Notes: a model not told the origin generated them from the sequence alone. A stretch of 64,000 bases of DNA from Arthrinium phaeospermum (GCA_006503535.1 QYRS01000008.1:124001-188000); one strand, 5' to 3'. Shown: positions 9,175 through 21,759, counted from the first letter of the stretch. Translations and numbers: made by a program.

Positions 9175-11542
9175 TTACACCTCCTTGGACTTCTTGGCAC
9201 CAAATATATGGCGACCTCTGGACTTGCTGCGGCCCTTTTTGGATTTAACACTGGATTTGACACTTACAGCAGCATCGTCATCCGCGTATTTGCTCTTGTG
9301 AATCCTGTCGAGTGATGTCAGTTTGGCTGTCCCCAGTCGAACCCTCTGTTTTGGGATACTTACCAGCTGTTCCCGGGCATGCTCATTCCCTTTGCCTCGG
9401 CCATCCTGTAGAACTTGGCGCTCTTTTCAAATCCTTTTTGCAGCCAACGCCCTGCGCATAGCAGAAACCAGCTTCGGTGAGAGCGTCCACGTCGCCCCAG
9501 CCTGTAGGGAATCCAGTTAGTTCATGTCGCCACAGCTGAAACATGGGCAACTTACTACCAGCTATCTCAAAGCACCGCAACGCCAGTGCCTTGTCCTGCT
9601 CGATTCCCCATCCATTCATGTGACTGACGCCGAGTTCATATATACTCAGAGCAAACTGAGCCTTGCGTGTCTTGCGTTCTGTAAAATCCACCGTCTTGCC
9701 GTCCTTGACGTTGCCTTCATCTTCGGCAATCTCCACACTCGCACCCTCAGCAGCCTTTCGTAGCCATTCTACACCTTCGCGCTGGTTTGGCCGCATGCCC
9801 CATCCATGCCGGCAAGCCAAAGCATAGAGTAGCATGCCCGTCGGAGACCCGCCTCGCGCCGCTAGACGAAGATGATACGTGGACTCTTTCACCGAACCTT
9901 CCTCGTGGCACTTGATTCCCTTCTCCAGATGTTCGTCGGCGCTCATCTCGGCCGCCGTAGGGGCAAGGGACCTCGCGGGCTTCACGGTGCTGGCCGAATC
10001 GCTTGTAGTTGTTGACATGGGCGTGCGACCTCGAGTCTGGTCATGCAGCGGAGACGTCAAAGGCCGGCCACGGGGCGCGTCCTCTGAAGGTCTGCCGGCA
10101 TCGCTGGTCGATGTACGACTCGGGGCGGGCGAAGGCCCACCATTCAAGGAAACCTCGTTGGATAGCTTGCTTCGCTCCAGAGAGGGTCTTCCGAGGTAGG
10201 GATCCGCAGCTGGCGCCGCGTCCAGATACCGCGACGACGAGCTAGTGGGCCGCGAGGGCGGCGACGGGGGAGCGTGGCCTTTAGTGAACGGCTGCACATT
10301 GCTAGGGTGAACCATCGGCTCCTCCCATTTGAATTGCGAAACTTCATCTGGGTTGAACATGCCCGAGTTTCTTTGCAGCGCCTTGCCTCTCGGCAATGAA
10401 TATTTAGTGTAGATGTAGGAAGGCGCGCCTCTACCGTCTTCGCCTACGCCATCACCGAAGGCCTCGCTATGCATACTGATTGGCGTCTGCGCGGCTTCAT
10501 CGCCCAAGACAAACGATGGCTGACTGTCTTGGGATTCTTGACGGGATGGTGTCTCAAGCCGAGCCGGTGGGTCAAAGCCGGGCGTTCCTGAGCGGCTAAG
10601 GGGCCTCGAGAAGTTGAAGGAAGGGCGTGGTAGCGATGCAACCGAGCTTATCGAAGGTGACCTTGCGTGGTGGAAATTTGCCGCCATCGGCGACGCCAAG
10701 GAGTGGCTAGAATAGGCACTGCTGCCTGACAGTTTGCGAGGTGGTTGAGAGTGGAAGGACACGCTCAATGTATCATCATTATGCGACTCGAGCGGTGCCG
10801 ACATAATACTCGAGGAGCGCTTTGGAAACATGGATCTCGGAGGAGCCAGGCCCGACTCGTGGGATATTTGCCGGGTGAGCTTTTCTGGTGACGGCGGTAC
10901 TGATGTGGGCGCCTCGTCAAGGACGACGTTTCCAGCGTCTCTAGAGCTTGGGTCTGGTTCCGTTTGACTCGTTTCGTCCTTTTGCTCTGGCAGACTTTCT
11001 AGGTCTCCGGGAGACTGTTCTCTTCGGGCACCAAACACGCCATCATCTGCCTCGTCAAGACGATCCAGCTGTCGGCCGCGCTCGAGGAAGCCGCGCTCAA
11101 CGTAAGGGTTTGGGGGCACCGGTATCGATTCATCCGGGGTAGGTGGTATGCGGCTCATTCTGGGGTGCATAGACACTGGTCGATCGGACGGGTCTTCGAG
11201 CTCGGAAAGTAGTCCCAGGCCTGTTTTTTGCATCGGGGTCTCGTCATGGTCTTCGCTTGAATCATACGACAGGGACCGAAAATATTCCGAGCGGCCCTGG
11301 ACCACGAGGGGGCTCTCGACAGTCAAGGGGGGCAGTCGACTCATCCTCCTGCCCTGCTTGTTGCTCTCCTCCAGCTGCTTGGCGAGCAGCCGGCTTTGCG
11401 CAGCGAAGGCATCGAGTGGTGAGAGCGCAGGAGGAACCTCTCCTGCGACGTGTAACCTCGGGGATCGCAAAGGCCGCTGTGAGCTTGCGACAGATGCCGA
11501 AGAAGTCGACCTGAGGTCGATGAAGTTGGGTCGGTTTGCCAT
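9175..11542 (-). CDS. Sel1-repeat protein, Dsf2 / Nif1-like, one frame break
   Basis: Resembles fungal proteins related to yeast Dsf2 and fission-yeast Nif1, the latter reported as a cell-cycle inhibitor; the function here is inferred only from family. About 520 N-terminal residues are Ser/Pro-rich and disordered, with many potential phosphosites. The C-terminal third carries Sel1 repeats (CHEEGSVKESTYHLRLAA, YALACRHGWG, SIYELGVSHMNGWGIEQD, GFCYAQGVGCKKDLK). Exons are 9556-11542, 9364-9501 and 9175-9304. The first intron (9502-9555, 54 nt) is in frame and stop-free. In exon 2 the frame breaks at about 9419: DLKRA is followed in the next frame by AKFYRMAEAKGMSMPGNSW, which splices to IHKSKY and a basic tail ending KSKEV. 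One missing G or C explains it. The repaired length is about 751 aa. Confidence 0.85.
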
Positions 11543-12584
11543 GTTGTTTCTTTGCAGACCGGCCTAGGGTTGCGCAAGGCGCGCGCGCGCGATCTACGAT
11601 ATATGGCAGCCGTGGTTCGAGTAACGAGGTGTGGCGTTGAAGGGTCGAGATGCAACGGTGCGACTATCTGCCTGGCGGGCACAATTGGGTTACGGCTGTT
11701 CCTATCCCAGTGGTTGGGTTCGTTTGTGGTGAGGGCCCAGTTCCCGTGTGCATCAGAATTCAAGTTGCGGGCGCTGTAGTCCTCCCGAGAGTCAAAGTCG
11801 GATTGTAGAAAAGTATGCAGTAGGGATACAGAGAGAAGATGGAATCAGGGCGCCACGGCTAAAGTATAATTTTCTAAAGGAGCAAGGAGGTGCTGGTTCG
11901 CGGCGTAGATGTTAGTTGGTGTGGATGGCGATGACGATGGGCGACGGGCGATGGCGATGGCGATGGCTTCTGTCGCGAGTGGCAGGATGTAACAGGAACG
12001 AATAGGAATGCCGGAAACGGGGGTGTACACAGCGTATGTAGTCGATTGATTCGGGATGGCCTTTCTCTGGGCTGGTTTTCAGGGTATCCGTCTCCAGGGA
12101 TGTGATTCAGGATTTGGGGCCGTTTGTTCTTTTGTTTGTCAGGTATACCGTACCGTATGTCGGTGTTAGTTGGTACGTAAGAAGGAACTAGTCGGGTACC
12201 TGAATGTGGCGGTTGGAAAAGAAAGGGGTGCGTCGTGGGAGGGCGACAGGATTGGCCGGCTTCGAAATGACGGCCCAGGTTGCCAGGTACCACCAGTTGC
12301 TGCTGGGCTTGATGAAGAACGGCAGGCACACGGGCAAGCAACAAAAGCCACGGTGCATCAAACCACACGATCCCTTCTTCCCCAGATGTCAGACTGGAAC
12401 TACTTGGACTGGTGTTGCATGCGTGCATACATCAATACAACATCAATGCAAGCAGGTCGTAAGGTTAGGCATGTAGGTAGGTAGTACTCCGTAGATATGT
12501 AAGTAACAAGCAGCGGTGGCAGTACCGTAGCAAAGAGAGGACGACAAAGGATTGGTGGGCAGCGAGCTAAATCAAGTATGTTTA

Positions 12585-12615
<31 letters not shown>

Positions 12616-15600
12616 ATGCTGCTGGTACTGATGCTACTTAGGTCGCAGACTGGGATGACGGGGGGGTTGAAAACAGTAAGTCAGTAGTACCTAGGTCAGT
12701 AGGCCAGTAGGTCGGTCATGTGGGTGGGCATGTACTCCGGCAGTAGCAGTATGTCAGGAAGTTAGGTGCCAGGTGCCTAGCGTGGCCAGTCAGGGCTGGC
12801 TAGGTGTGCATGTACAAGTAGGTATGTAGTGGCTTCTTCTACCTCTCAATCAATAATACATCAAATTCGATCAATTGATGAATGAAATTGTTCGAAATGG
12901 GCATTACCAGGCAAGAGGGACGGGGGAAAAAAAAATACCACGCCCGTCCTGAATGGAGAGGCAGGAAATAACAAAGCACCTGGCAAATAACGACAGCAGC
13001 CATCCAAAACCGTCCCTGCTGCCATGCTATCCCATCGGGATGGAGATGCGTATTCTGATGTGCAGTCTGATGGGCCACCTCGAAGGGGGTCAATTTTCTT
13101 TAGCCTCTTGGCAGGAGGGTCCAAGTTGGCAGTCCCGCAGTTTCGCCTGGTACCGGCGTCCGAGCTGTGATTGAAGCTGACGACGAGGTATCACTTACCT
13201 CGACATCGATGGGGTCGGGCAATGAAAGGAAGGGTTACCCGAACCCCTACCCCATCCGCTCTTCTCGCCGGGCGGCTCAATCACCTGTTCCATTGCCGAG
13301 CGCTCTCTGGCAGGAGGAGGGCAGGAGGAGGGAGGTTATCTCGAAACCCTCATTAGGGGTCCTGGGTTCAGACCTCATATCTGGTCGATAATGCGATGCA
13401 GATGCAACCCCTGTTCCACCGCGCATCGATGTATGGGCGTACCCACATCCATCTCATCACCAGGAGGTTTGGAACTTATTTGATGTGTAAGTCGGTAACC
13501 TCCAATGTCGGTAGGTACATATCGACTTTGAGTGCTGCAGGAGGTAGGCAAGTCCGTCAGCACTGTATGCACGCCCGTGCGGCTACAATATCGTTCACGT
13601 GCATGCAAACCCCCTTGGGAATGGGTTGGGAGTTTATCCTGTTTTGGACCGTATAAAAGCGTACGGTACGTACGATCTAGAGATTTCCCATACAGCGTCG
13701 CCGGTGTTTTGCTCGTATTGGCCGTAGAGACATCGACTATGCACCGAGCCAAAGGCTTAGCCTGGTCTAGCCCGTCGAAAATACGAACGGGCGCATTCGT
13801 TGGGCACTCTAGGCCACATCGATGCCTAGCTTTGGACGGCTGTCGTCCCAAAGAGGGCCAAAGATTTAAGAGGAGCCATTTTCCCGCCTTCTAGAGCCCC
13901 TTCGAAGACCACACAGCCCGGCCGGACACGACGCAACCGAACCAACGTCAAGTCACGGTTAAAAATAACCTTGGAACTTGGGACGAGCCGGCACGTTGGA
14001 CGTCGGCACAAATGTCCACCTACCTACCTCCTTTGGACGACCGTTAACTTACGAGACGGAATCTGGGGGGAGGGAGGGGCAGTGATGAACCAAGCATCCT
14101 GCGATCGCATGCTGTATGTAGTTCCCTAGGTTGACCCCATATCAATGCATTTGCCCTGCATGGTAGCGTAGCATAACGTTGAGTCCTTAGGGTGCTGCTG
14201 CTTGGACTGAGCTCCAGTTTGCAACTTAGCCTTACTTGTAGTTGCATCACGAGGGCCGTGGGGGAGCCTACCAACATAGAAGGCATTGAGGCTACTGGCG
14301 AGTATCATCGAAACGGTGCTTGTTAGTCAACCGGCTTCACGGTTATAGCTTTTAGTAGGTCAATCTTGGGCGGTTGGTTGGTCCCGCATCCCGTCCTATC
14401 CCAGCTTTCCATGCTTGCTCCCATCACGGGTTCTGGCATGGAAATTGCATTATGTGAGTGCTCGTTAGATGAGACCCCTTCCCTCAATCGATTCATGTCA
14501 GATTGCTGCGACCTTCGGTAGTTGTGGTGCGAATAGCGTCGGGCTGAGAGGCTGGAAACAGCAAGGCCGTTCCTGTTACACACCGGAGGGGAACTTCTTA
14601 AAATTCTAGAAGATTGCGAACCGCAGTGCTGCAACTCCTTGGTTGGCTGTTATGGGAAGGCGGAACAAGGAGGACCCATCACCCGATTTCGATTAGTACT
14701 GCTAGGTAGGTACATACATATATAACCTGAGTGATGGCAGATGAGAACGTACGTACGCTCACCTCTCTACTGAATCCACTAACGGCGCCCCGAAATTGGA
14801 GGCATGCTGCCATTGCGTCCTCGGGTACTACTACACCATGTACCTACATACGCAACAATGAACCAATATAAGAATCTTAGTAAGCAAGGGAGACGATCCG
14901 ATGTGTTGCGTTGAACCTCCTCCCGCCTTTTGAAACATGATTGATCAAGTGTTCTTTTTTTCTTATAAGTATACTTAATTAAGGTTGGGCGCCCGATTAC
15001 ATCGCCGATGCCCCAAGGGTGATAGTACAGTATCTAGGTAGGTCCGGTCACCTCGTCTTGACGCCAAGTACCGGTACTGGGTACTGTCTGTAAAAGATCT
15101 CGCAACATTACGTAGCTGGCTTGCTTGCATGGCTTGTTGCTTGCAATTCGTCCGGCTTTCGGCAGTTCATTGTTTTGATCGGCGCCGCATGTTTCAGCTG
15201 TCTCTGCGGGAAGTTTGATATCTTCCCACCGAGACACCCCATTGCTGTGAAGCTTCGTCCTGCCAGATGCACTCAACCACCCATATAACATTAGTTACCA
15301 TATACACCAATGTACCACTTAAGTCCATCAGCCGGCCGTCGGCTTTTGGCTCAGTGGCCCATGCAAACTATAGAGGCTGCCGTTGCTGGGGCAAACAAAC
15401 GTATGCTGTTGCTATGGAAATGCCAGCTCAAGAGTATCATTGGGGTTTATGGCACGCCAATATCTTTACATGCACTACACTACGCCTTACCCAGCTTGCC
15501 TGTTCAGGCATTGCGTACCTAGGTTAGGTAATTCTTCAACTAGGCTGAGTGGATGTGAGAAGCTTGGTAGCGGAGAATCCCTGCAATGTCGTGGCTCGAA

Positions 15601-16132
15601 GACGTTAGGTATTATATATTTGGAATCTCTATGTAGATATCGCGCAACGCTGCGTGCAAGCCCGTCCCCCTCGCCTCGTACACAGAAGGGAGTGCGCAGC
15701 CACCTCAATTGCGTTATTTGTTTAGACTGCCCCGAGTTGGCCAATGTGTCCATGCCCCCCGTACCTGTCGCATTGATCAGACGAGGCCACGGCAGCACCT
15801 CGCCTCGTGTCTGGCGAAGATTTGGCCGGTGCTTACTTTATTTTAGTGCTTGCATGACGTCAAGCTCAACGAGCCAGTGCTTGGCCTTGAGTGGGTGGCA
15901 TCGGGTTTACTTTTCATCTTGTCCAAAAACAGCCATTGTTGGTGGTCAATATCGATGGAGGATGGCCTTCGCCAGCTCACTGACCGTGTCACTCAATCGT
16001 ACGCGTGGAAGCCCGGGACGTCAAGATGAACGTTGGCCCTTCATCTGATCCAAATAAATCTAACCGATAACTCCGCTTCCTATGCATCACATGCAAACCC
16101 TAATAAGAACCTATGAGAGATCTAAGTGGCCC
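11543..16132. other. gene-poor spacer of about 4.6 kb
   Basis: I find no supportable coding gene. Open frames such as 11874-12428 (minus), 13375-13851 (minus) and 15383-16048 (plus) are of low complexity or lack any conserved motif and splice logic. The stretch holds a CTG repeat, scattered TAGGTA-type tracts and a TATA-like GTATAAAA near 13647 with no gene behind it. Part nearest 11543 should be the promoter of the Sel1-repeat gene; part before 16133 is the 3' flank of ERV46. Confidence 0.5.
12586..12615. repeat. (CTG)10 trinucleotide repeat
   Basis: Ten perfect CTG units, followed by ATG CTG CTG. It lies in the gene-poor spacer, not inside a recognisable coding exon. Confidence 0.9.
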
Positions 16133-17620
16133 CTATAGATCTTTAGAGCGCAACTTCTTCAGCCTCGTCGCTCCTTCATAGACACCACGGTCTACCGCGG
16201 CGGCAACCGTCAGCGTGCCACCAATGACAGCGCAGATACCAGTAAGAAAGCCGGAGAACGTTTTCACGCGCTCCTCGCGGTTGACAACCTTCATTGGTGA
16301 AATGTCCTGTGTTTTCGGTCAACATCTACTCATTTTGGGGTCGTGTTCTGGCAACTTACGTAGGAGAAGAATACTCCAGGAATGCCACCTTGCGCGTGCT
16401 TTCGCTCCTGGTGGCCCTCGGCAGCATCGTCGCCACCAGCAAGACTTCTCTTGTGGCTGGTAACCGAGTACTGGTGAGTCTCCAAGCTGCCATCAAAAGC
16501 TTGGCCCAGATTTCCAAGCCAAGTGCCATCGTCGTTCACTTGGCTGCCTTGCTTCCAGCCCAGGGGGAGGTAAGAGGTAGGCACAACCTTAACAAAGTAC
16601 ATGAAGTTGAAGTTGGGATCCTCCGTCGACTGTTTGACGCCGTCTAGTGGGTTCAAGTGATGGTTTGTCCAGGGGATGTTCTTGACACTCTTCTTGGCGA
16701 TATCTTCCGGAAGTTGCGGTCCAAAGCGCAAGTGGTGGATGGTGTGTTCAAAGGAATGGCCAATGCCGGCTGGGTCATCCCAGTAGTTCTTCAGGTCGTG
16801 AACGTGCATGTTCATGTTGCTGAAGCTCCTCCCGGGGGCGAAGTGAAAGTTTCCAATGACCTTGTTGACCCGCAGACCACCTTCGATACGGCAACCCTCT
16901 CGGCGCTGCTCCTCCAGCTTTTCGGAATAGTGCTCTCTTTCGCACTGCTCGACATTCTCGCCACGGCCAAAAGCCCACGATGCCTGCGCGTAGGCTTCCC
17001 GGACCTCGTCGCAAGTGGAACAGCATCCGGCCTTGACAGCGTTGCTAGGAGCGGGTGCGCCGTAGCAGGGACCGCAGTAGTCGGGATCAAGATGCTGTGC
17101 AGCCTCGTCGGCGGAATGTCTGGGGGGGCTTTTCGTCAGCAGTGAGACAAGCAAGCGTGCCTGCGCAATGATGTATGGACTTACAGCGACAGAGCCTTGA
17201 CATCGATCACACCACCGCCTTGCTGAGCGGGCTGGAGCCGGACCTTGTTGACACCATGCATGACTCCATGCTGTTGTTCTCCGGAGACGTCCATGACATC
17301 CAGAGTGAGCAGCTCGCAAGGAATTTTGGGGAAGGTAATGTTCATATGTATCTCCATTCGCTCTCCTGTTGTCGCATTGTTAGCGGCCACCAGAATGGGG
17401 GCAGTCTGCATTCTCTAAGCCACATACCTCTTCCCTTGTCGACAATGAGCTCTGGGTGTATCACCACCCTCCTGTAGTCGGCCCATTCTCCCCAGGCGAG
17501 ATAGAGCACCACGATCAACGAGACAATGGTGACGATGCCGCCCGATGTGGTTCGTATCCTCGCATCCTCGACAGTCTTGGTAAAGGCGTCGAGCTTAGTG
17601 AATCTCGATTTGGCGGCCAT
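16133..17620 (-). CDS. ERV46: ERV46 / ERGIC-3-type COPII vesicle protein
   Basis: Membrane protein that cycles between ER and Golgi in COPII/COPI vesicles, known in yeast as the partner of Erv41. Exons are 17428-17620, 17185-17365, 16360-17119 and 16133-16306, all GT/AG, giving 435 aa, close to the family length. It begins MAAKSRFTKLDAFTKTVEDARIRT and has an N-terminal membrane span (SGGIVTIVSLIVVLYLAW). A large luminal domain follows with HPELIVDKGR, MEIHMNITFPKIPCELLTLD, CGPCYGA and CCSTCDEVREAY. The last exon (DISPMKVVNREERVKTFSGF...) contains the C-terminal span and a short cytosolic tail ending KKLRSKDL. All family blocks are present and intact. Confidence 0.96.
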
Positions 17621-18408
17621 GGCGAGTTCGGAGGCGGGCAAGTTCGGGTTTCGAGGAAGGACGAAGCTCCAGGGCGCGCAAGGCAAGCAAAGCAATCTAA
17701 CGATAGCACACTGCAAGAGCTGCGAAATGCGGCGGCTGCTGAGTGGGTTCAAAGGGGTCAGGGACGAATTGAGTAAAGGAAACAGAGGCAATTCCAGTTC
17801 TACCGTGAACACGGCATTTGGATTGGATCACTTTGGTTCCTCGGAGTGAATGCTGTTCGATAGGTACTCTCGGAGATGTCGATCAGGTCGCAAGTCGTCG
17901 AGGCCAGCAATCCAAATCCACACTGCGCTCAAAGTCAAGTCGAATCGAATCAAGCAATAGGTTAGGTAGGCACAGGCAAAGCACAGCACGTAAGTACCCC
18001 CGGACGCGCCAAAGAACACCTTTCGCTTTTCAGGGACCGCGGCTTAGCTTCCCAGGTTGGGTTGGGGGCCAGCCGACCCATAAAAGATGCCGACTCTGGC
18101 TTAGCGACGCTTATCTAACGCGCTCCCTCCTATCATGGGCATTCATTTGAATTCACCTTCAATGTCGGCTATGACTTGACTACCTACATACCTACCTGCC
18201 CGCATCAATCAATTGGTGACCTTGCGTGACATGTAACACGGCAGTTGAACATTTGATCAGGTATTCCAATACGAAAACCGATGGTTAGATGCTTAGAGTG
18301 TGTGCTTGGTAAGCTGTCCAGCCAATCCAGCCTGCTTAACTGTTCAATGCATGCATGTACTTAGCCCATTATCAATCATTATCAATACAATTCAATCTGA
18401 TGCCATCT
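17621..18408. other. intergenic spacer upstream of ERV46
   Basis: Holds the ERV46 promoter (minus strand) and the 3' flank of the membrane-protein gene. A TACC-type tract lies at 18181-18200. No gene seen. Confidence 0.55.
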
Positions 18409-19923
18409 TCAAACTCGTCCGCAGGGCTCGCCGCCCTGGTCATATGCCTCCCGCGAGGGTTGGCGTACGACCGTAACCTCGGTCTTCCTTACGATGCCTA
18501 GCCCCTCAAGGATGTTCTCCTGGCTCTCTGCTGCTTTGGACCCAGAGATGTCGATTTCCCGATCAGCATGGCTGCTAAGGCATTGCATGTCGTCCCCGCC
18601 TGCTACTCCTGCATCTTTCCATGTGTTCAGTGCATGGGCCGAGTTCCTCCCATATCTCGTGTTACCACCTGTCGTGCCTCTTCGGGTCTTTTCCGAAAAA
18701 TACTTCATGAGCGGCGCGAGCGTCGGGACACATGTCACAATGATCCCCAGGTTGTTCTCGATCGTGGACCACATTATCAGCTTGGCAGAGTCGAGGTAGT
18801 TGGCAAGGCTCTTGATGGTCTGGATGCGGAACATCTGGATGATGGTGATGAAGATGCCGAGAGCAAACAGGCCCAGGAGCACCACCTTCTTGCGGTTCTG
18901 GATCTTGGACGCATACAACGTTGGGAAGGGGAGCAGCATGCTTCAAGACTGTAGTCAGTATGGCTGGCCTGGGAGCTACGGTGTCTCGGGTGGTTGCTTA
19001 CACTATAACATCCAACACTATCGTCATAGCAGCCACAGTGGTATAGAAAGGGACAGCCTCTATGCAGCGGCCGTGGATGATAGTCGGGTCCCATTGCTTG
19101 GCGATCTTGTCTGTTGTTAGTCGATCGTGGCACGTACACCATTCGGGTGGCACATACCGGAGTACAAAGGTTGATCTGGACCACCAAGAAGGAGGCGTGG
19201 AATAGGATAGTCACGAGGGACACCAGGACTGCTAAGAACCTCCAGATCCCCTTTGGCAGAAATCGGAAATACGATAGCAAGAGGCTGAGCTTAAAGAAGA
19301 GAATACTGGTGATGTAACTGCAATCGAGATGTCAGTCGGCTGTTTCGAAGGGGAGTACGATGGCCACTTACAAGGGAGCGCCTATGTATTGCAGCTGCAT
19401 TATGTGAGCGACCTTCGGATCATCGGGATAGAGGGAAGCAACATACCAGTCCGAAGTTGTAGAGATTCTCCGGCGGCATGTCGTCGACATTCTGCAAACC
19501 CAAGCCCCATTTGGTTTCTAGGAAATATGGGTGAGCCATCGCACACAACATGACGGTGAGATATCGCACATCAAGCGTTTGGAGCACTTACGGATAACAG
19601 TGACCACTGCGAAGCCACACGATGCTAACTGGAAAGATGTCAGCAACGGGTCAAGTCATACATAGAGGAAAAAACCACATACCCAGCCTATGACAATGAC
19701 CACGTCGTCTTGAGTATGGCCGTTAGTTTTGTGTCATGGTATATATCCGCCACTTGGACGGGGACGGAAACCTACCAGCACCACTGGCCTTAACCAGTAC
19801 TACCCTGACATATGCCCGGAGAAGTACACTGACGAGCGAAAGCGATGTGAATAGCAATGCCACGGCCGAGATCCAAATAGCATCAGTGGGTGCGTCGTTT
19901 TCTGCATTGAACGTCCAAGCCAT
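18409..19923 (-). CDS. fungal rhodopsin-domain (PTH11/SAT20-like) integral membrane protein
   Basis: Seven-helix fungal membrane protein of the broad 'rhodopsin domain' family that includes PTH11-like receptors; the ligand and signalling role are unknown. Eight exons: 19776-19923, 19683-19708, 19592-19628, 19447-19517, 19372-19394, 19158-19317, 19002-19105 and 18409-18940. They sum to 366 codons plus stop with consistent phases. Hydrophobic segments include AIWISAVALLFTSLSLVSVLL, DDVVIVIGWLASCGFAVVTV, YITSILFFKLSLLLSYFRF, LAVLVSLVTILFHASFLVV, TTVAAMTIVLDVIVMLLPFP, VVLLGLFALGIFITIIQMFR and NLGIIVTCVPTLAPLMKYF. The family landmarks NLCTP...KQWDPT and the short loop after helix 1 are present. 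The C-tail of about 100 residues is hydrophilic. Three exons are very short (26, 37 and 23 nt). No CFEM domain is present. Confidence 0.88.
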
Positions 19924-21759
19924 GGCGAATCTGCTTGAGAGGTTCTCTATGCGCCGTTTCGTCCGTACTTGGAGGCTGGAGGAAGGCCTGGGAGAAGATA
20001 AAGGTCAGAATGGGCCGTGAGCCGACCAGTCTCGAAAGCAAGCAACGACGGGTGTCACTCTTGAGAAATACAATGAAGTAGATGGTTGATGTATCGAGTT
20101 CTAGTACAGCACAGGTGCGGGAGACTAGAAGGATAACACATGCACAGTAGCGCTGCTAATGAAAGCGGCACTTTATGACGTCGAATGCAAGCGGTGTCGG
20201 GTCCTCCTCGTCGAGAGATATCGAATCTTAAAAAGCAGCAAGGCATTCTCTCCCTCCCGCATGGAAGGGACAAAGTTTCTATGGCCGTGACCGTAGACTT
20301 AGCCAACAAGGTCAAGGGCAGAAGGCAAACCCAACTCCTTATTTCACGTCTCTACTGTAGGGCAGCTGAATGCCATGGGTGATGTGGAATCCGAGATATT
20401 GTGGCCGACAAGACCCATGGTAGCCATAAGCCTCGGGGTGCCCCCCATCCGGCAAGATCACCTAGCTGCTCGACCACATAGCGGTCAATACAAAGGCCGT
20501 GGGGATCGGGCTCGTCCTACCTGAACCTGAGATTCGACGACAAATTTTCGTCCAGCCGATCCTCGTGTGGAACAGCATTTCTGTATACCCTTTGGGCGCA
20601 TGCTCCACGGAATGTCGTATACCTAGGATATTGGCAGCATACTACAGCGTCAACATTGGTAGATCGAGACCGCAGCGAAGAAGACCAAAGGGTTGGCGAA
20701 AAGCTTGGCTCCCCCGTGTATCAAGCGTGGTCGCGAACAGCGATCGTATCAAGATGCGCTGGGAGTTCTTGCTGGGACAAGGTGGTGTTCACTCGGGAAC
20801 CCACGTGGCGGATACCAAACGGCTGGGTCACACCCGCCGTATGATTGCAACGTTCGGGCATCCCGCCTACGAACGAGTCATGTACTACGAAAGCGAGGTA
20901 ATTCGTCTGCCGATCCCTGCCAGGGTCAAGCACTGCAAGCCTTTCCCCAGAGGGCAAAACGAAGGATGGCTTTCTGATACGGGATCATCGCCCCGTCTTT
21001 CTCACTGTCGCAGTCTGTCAGCAGCGTCCAGCGGGGGGTAGGTATACTGTGATGTTATGTTACAGCTTGGTCCATGGTAACGAAGTATTGGACTTAAGGT
21101 TAAATTTTAGCTACCGTACAATCCGCCTTCAGGTGAATCTTGGTTCTATCGGGATACGCCATTGCGATACCCAGGGCCGCGATTGCTAGGTATATAGGTA
21201 ATATTAATTTCACTCTACTTTATCTTCAGTTTTATCCTCTTGGTATAATTTTATCGGCTGAAAAGGCATACCGGGTATGCGGTATCCGTCCTGGGGGCAG
21301 GACTCGCTGACTCGAACGATTGTGGAAGGCAATTCGCCTACCCCATGTCTGGTCCACCCACGAAGTCATCTTGGGTACGGGTCCCAGCCCAATAGATCAA
21401 CAACACCAACGCCGCATCCAGACAATGGGGCCCAAAGGCGGAGGCAAGTCCGCACTCATGCTCTCGCTGACCGACAGCAGAGCCAATGATGCCGGTCCTT
21501 GATTGGAGAGCCGCCCGGGGTAGCACATTCTGATATCCAAAGACCGTATGTACGAGTGCTAGCTGTGCCGCATGGGAATAGCACCCCGGGCGGGCCAGGC
21601 TCTTCGAAATCATATGCCGAGATATGTCAAAAGTAAGCAGAGTTCCGGTCGATCGCAATGCCACGCTTTCTCTTCCCAAGCACGTCCACTCGTTTTCCCC
21701 TCGCTTCACCGTCTTGGCCGATTGCCTCTTCGTGTTGCTGATATCTTCTGCTCGCTAGC
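19924..21759. promoter_or_regulatory. divergent spacer, membrane protein / FAD oxidase
   Basis: Both flanking genes are transcribed away from this 1.8-kb stretch. No coding gene is supported; the open frame at 20499-21041 has no recognisable motif. An AT-rich patch lies at about 21050-21260. Promoters for both genes must be here, but no defined element was identified. Confidence 0.45.

Noticed and set aside
9300..9365. T-loop-like GGTTCGACT near 9335 as part of a tRNA
   Set aside because: No acceptor, D or anticodon arms can be formed around it; it sits in the last intron of the Sel1-repeat gene.
13640..13900. TATA-like GTATAAAA followed by a 120-residue frame
   Set aside because: The frame lacks any recognisable feature and no transcript boundary can be inferred; a TATA-like octamer is expected by chance.
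15383..16048. 221-residue plus-strand frame in the gene-poor spacer
   Set aside because: Cys/Ser/Arg-rich random-looking composition and no start context, splice pattern or motif; codon use is unlike nearby genes.
20499..21041. 180-residue plus-strand frame upstream of the FAD oxidase
   Set aside because: No motif, improbable composition, and it does not connect by splicing to the oxidase signal-peptide exon.
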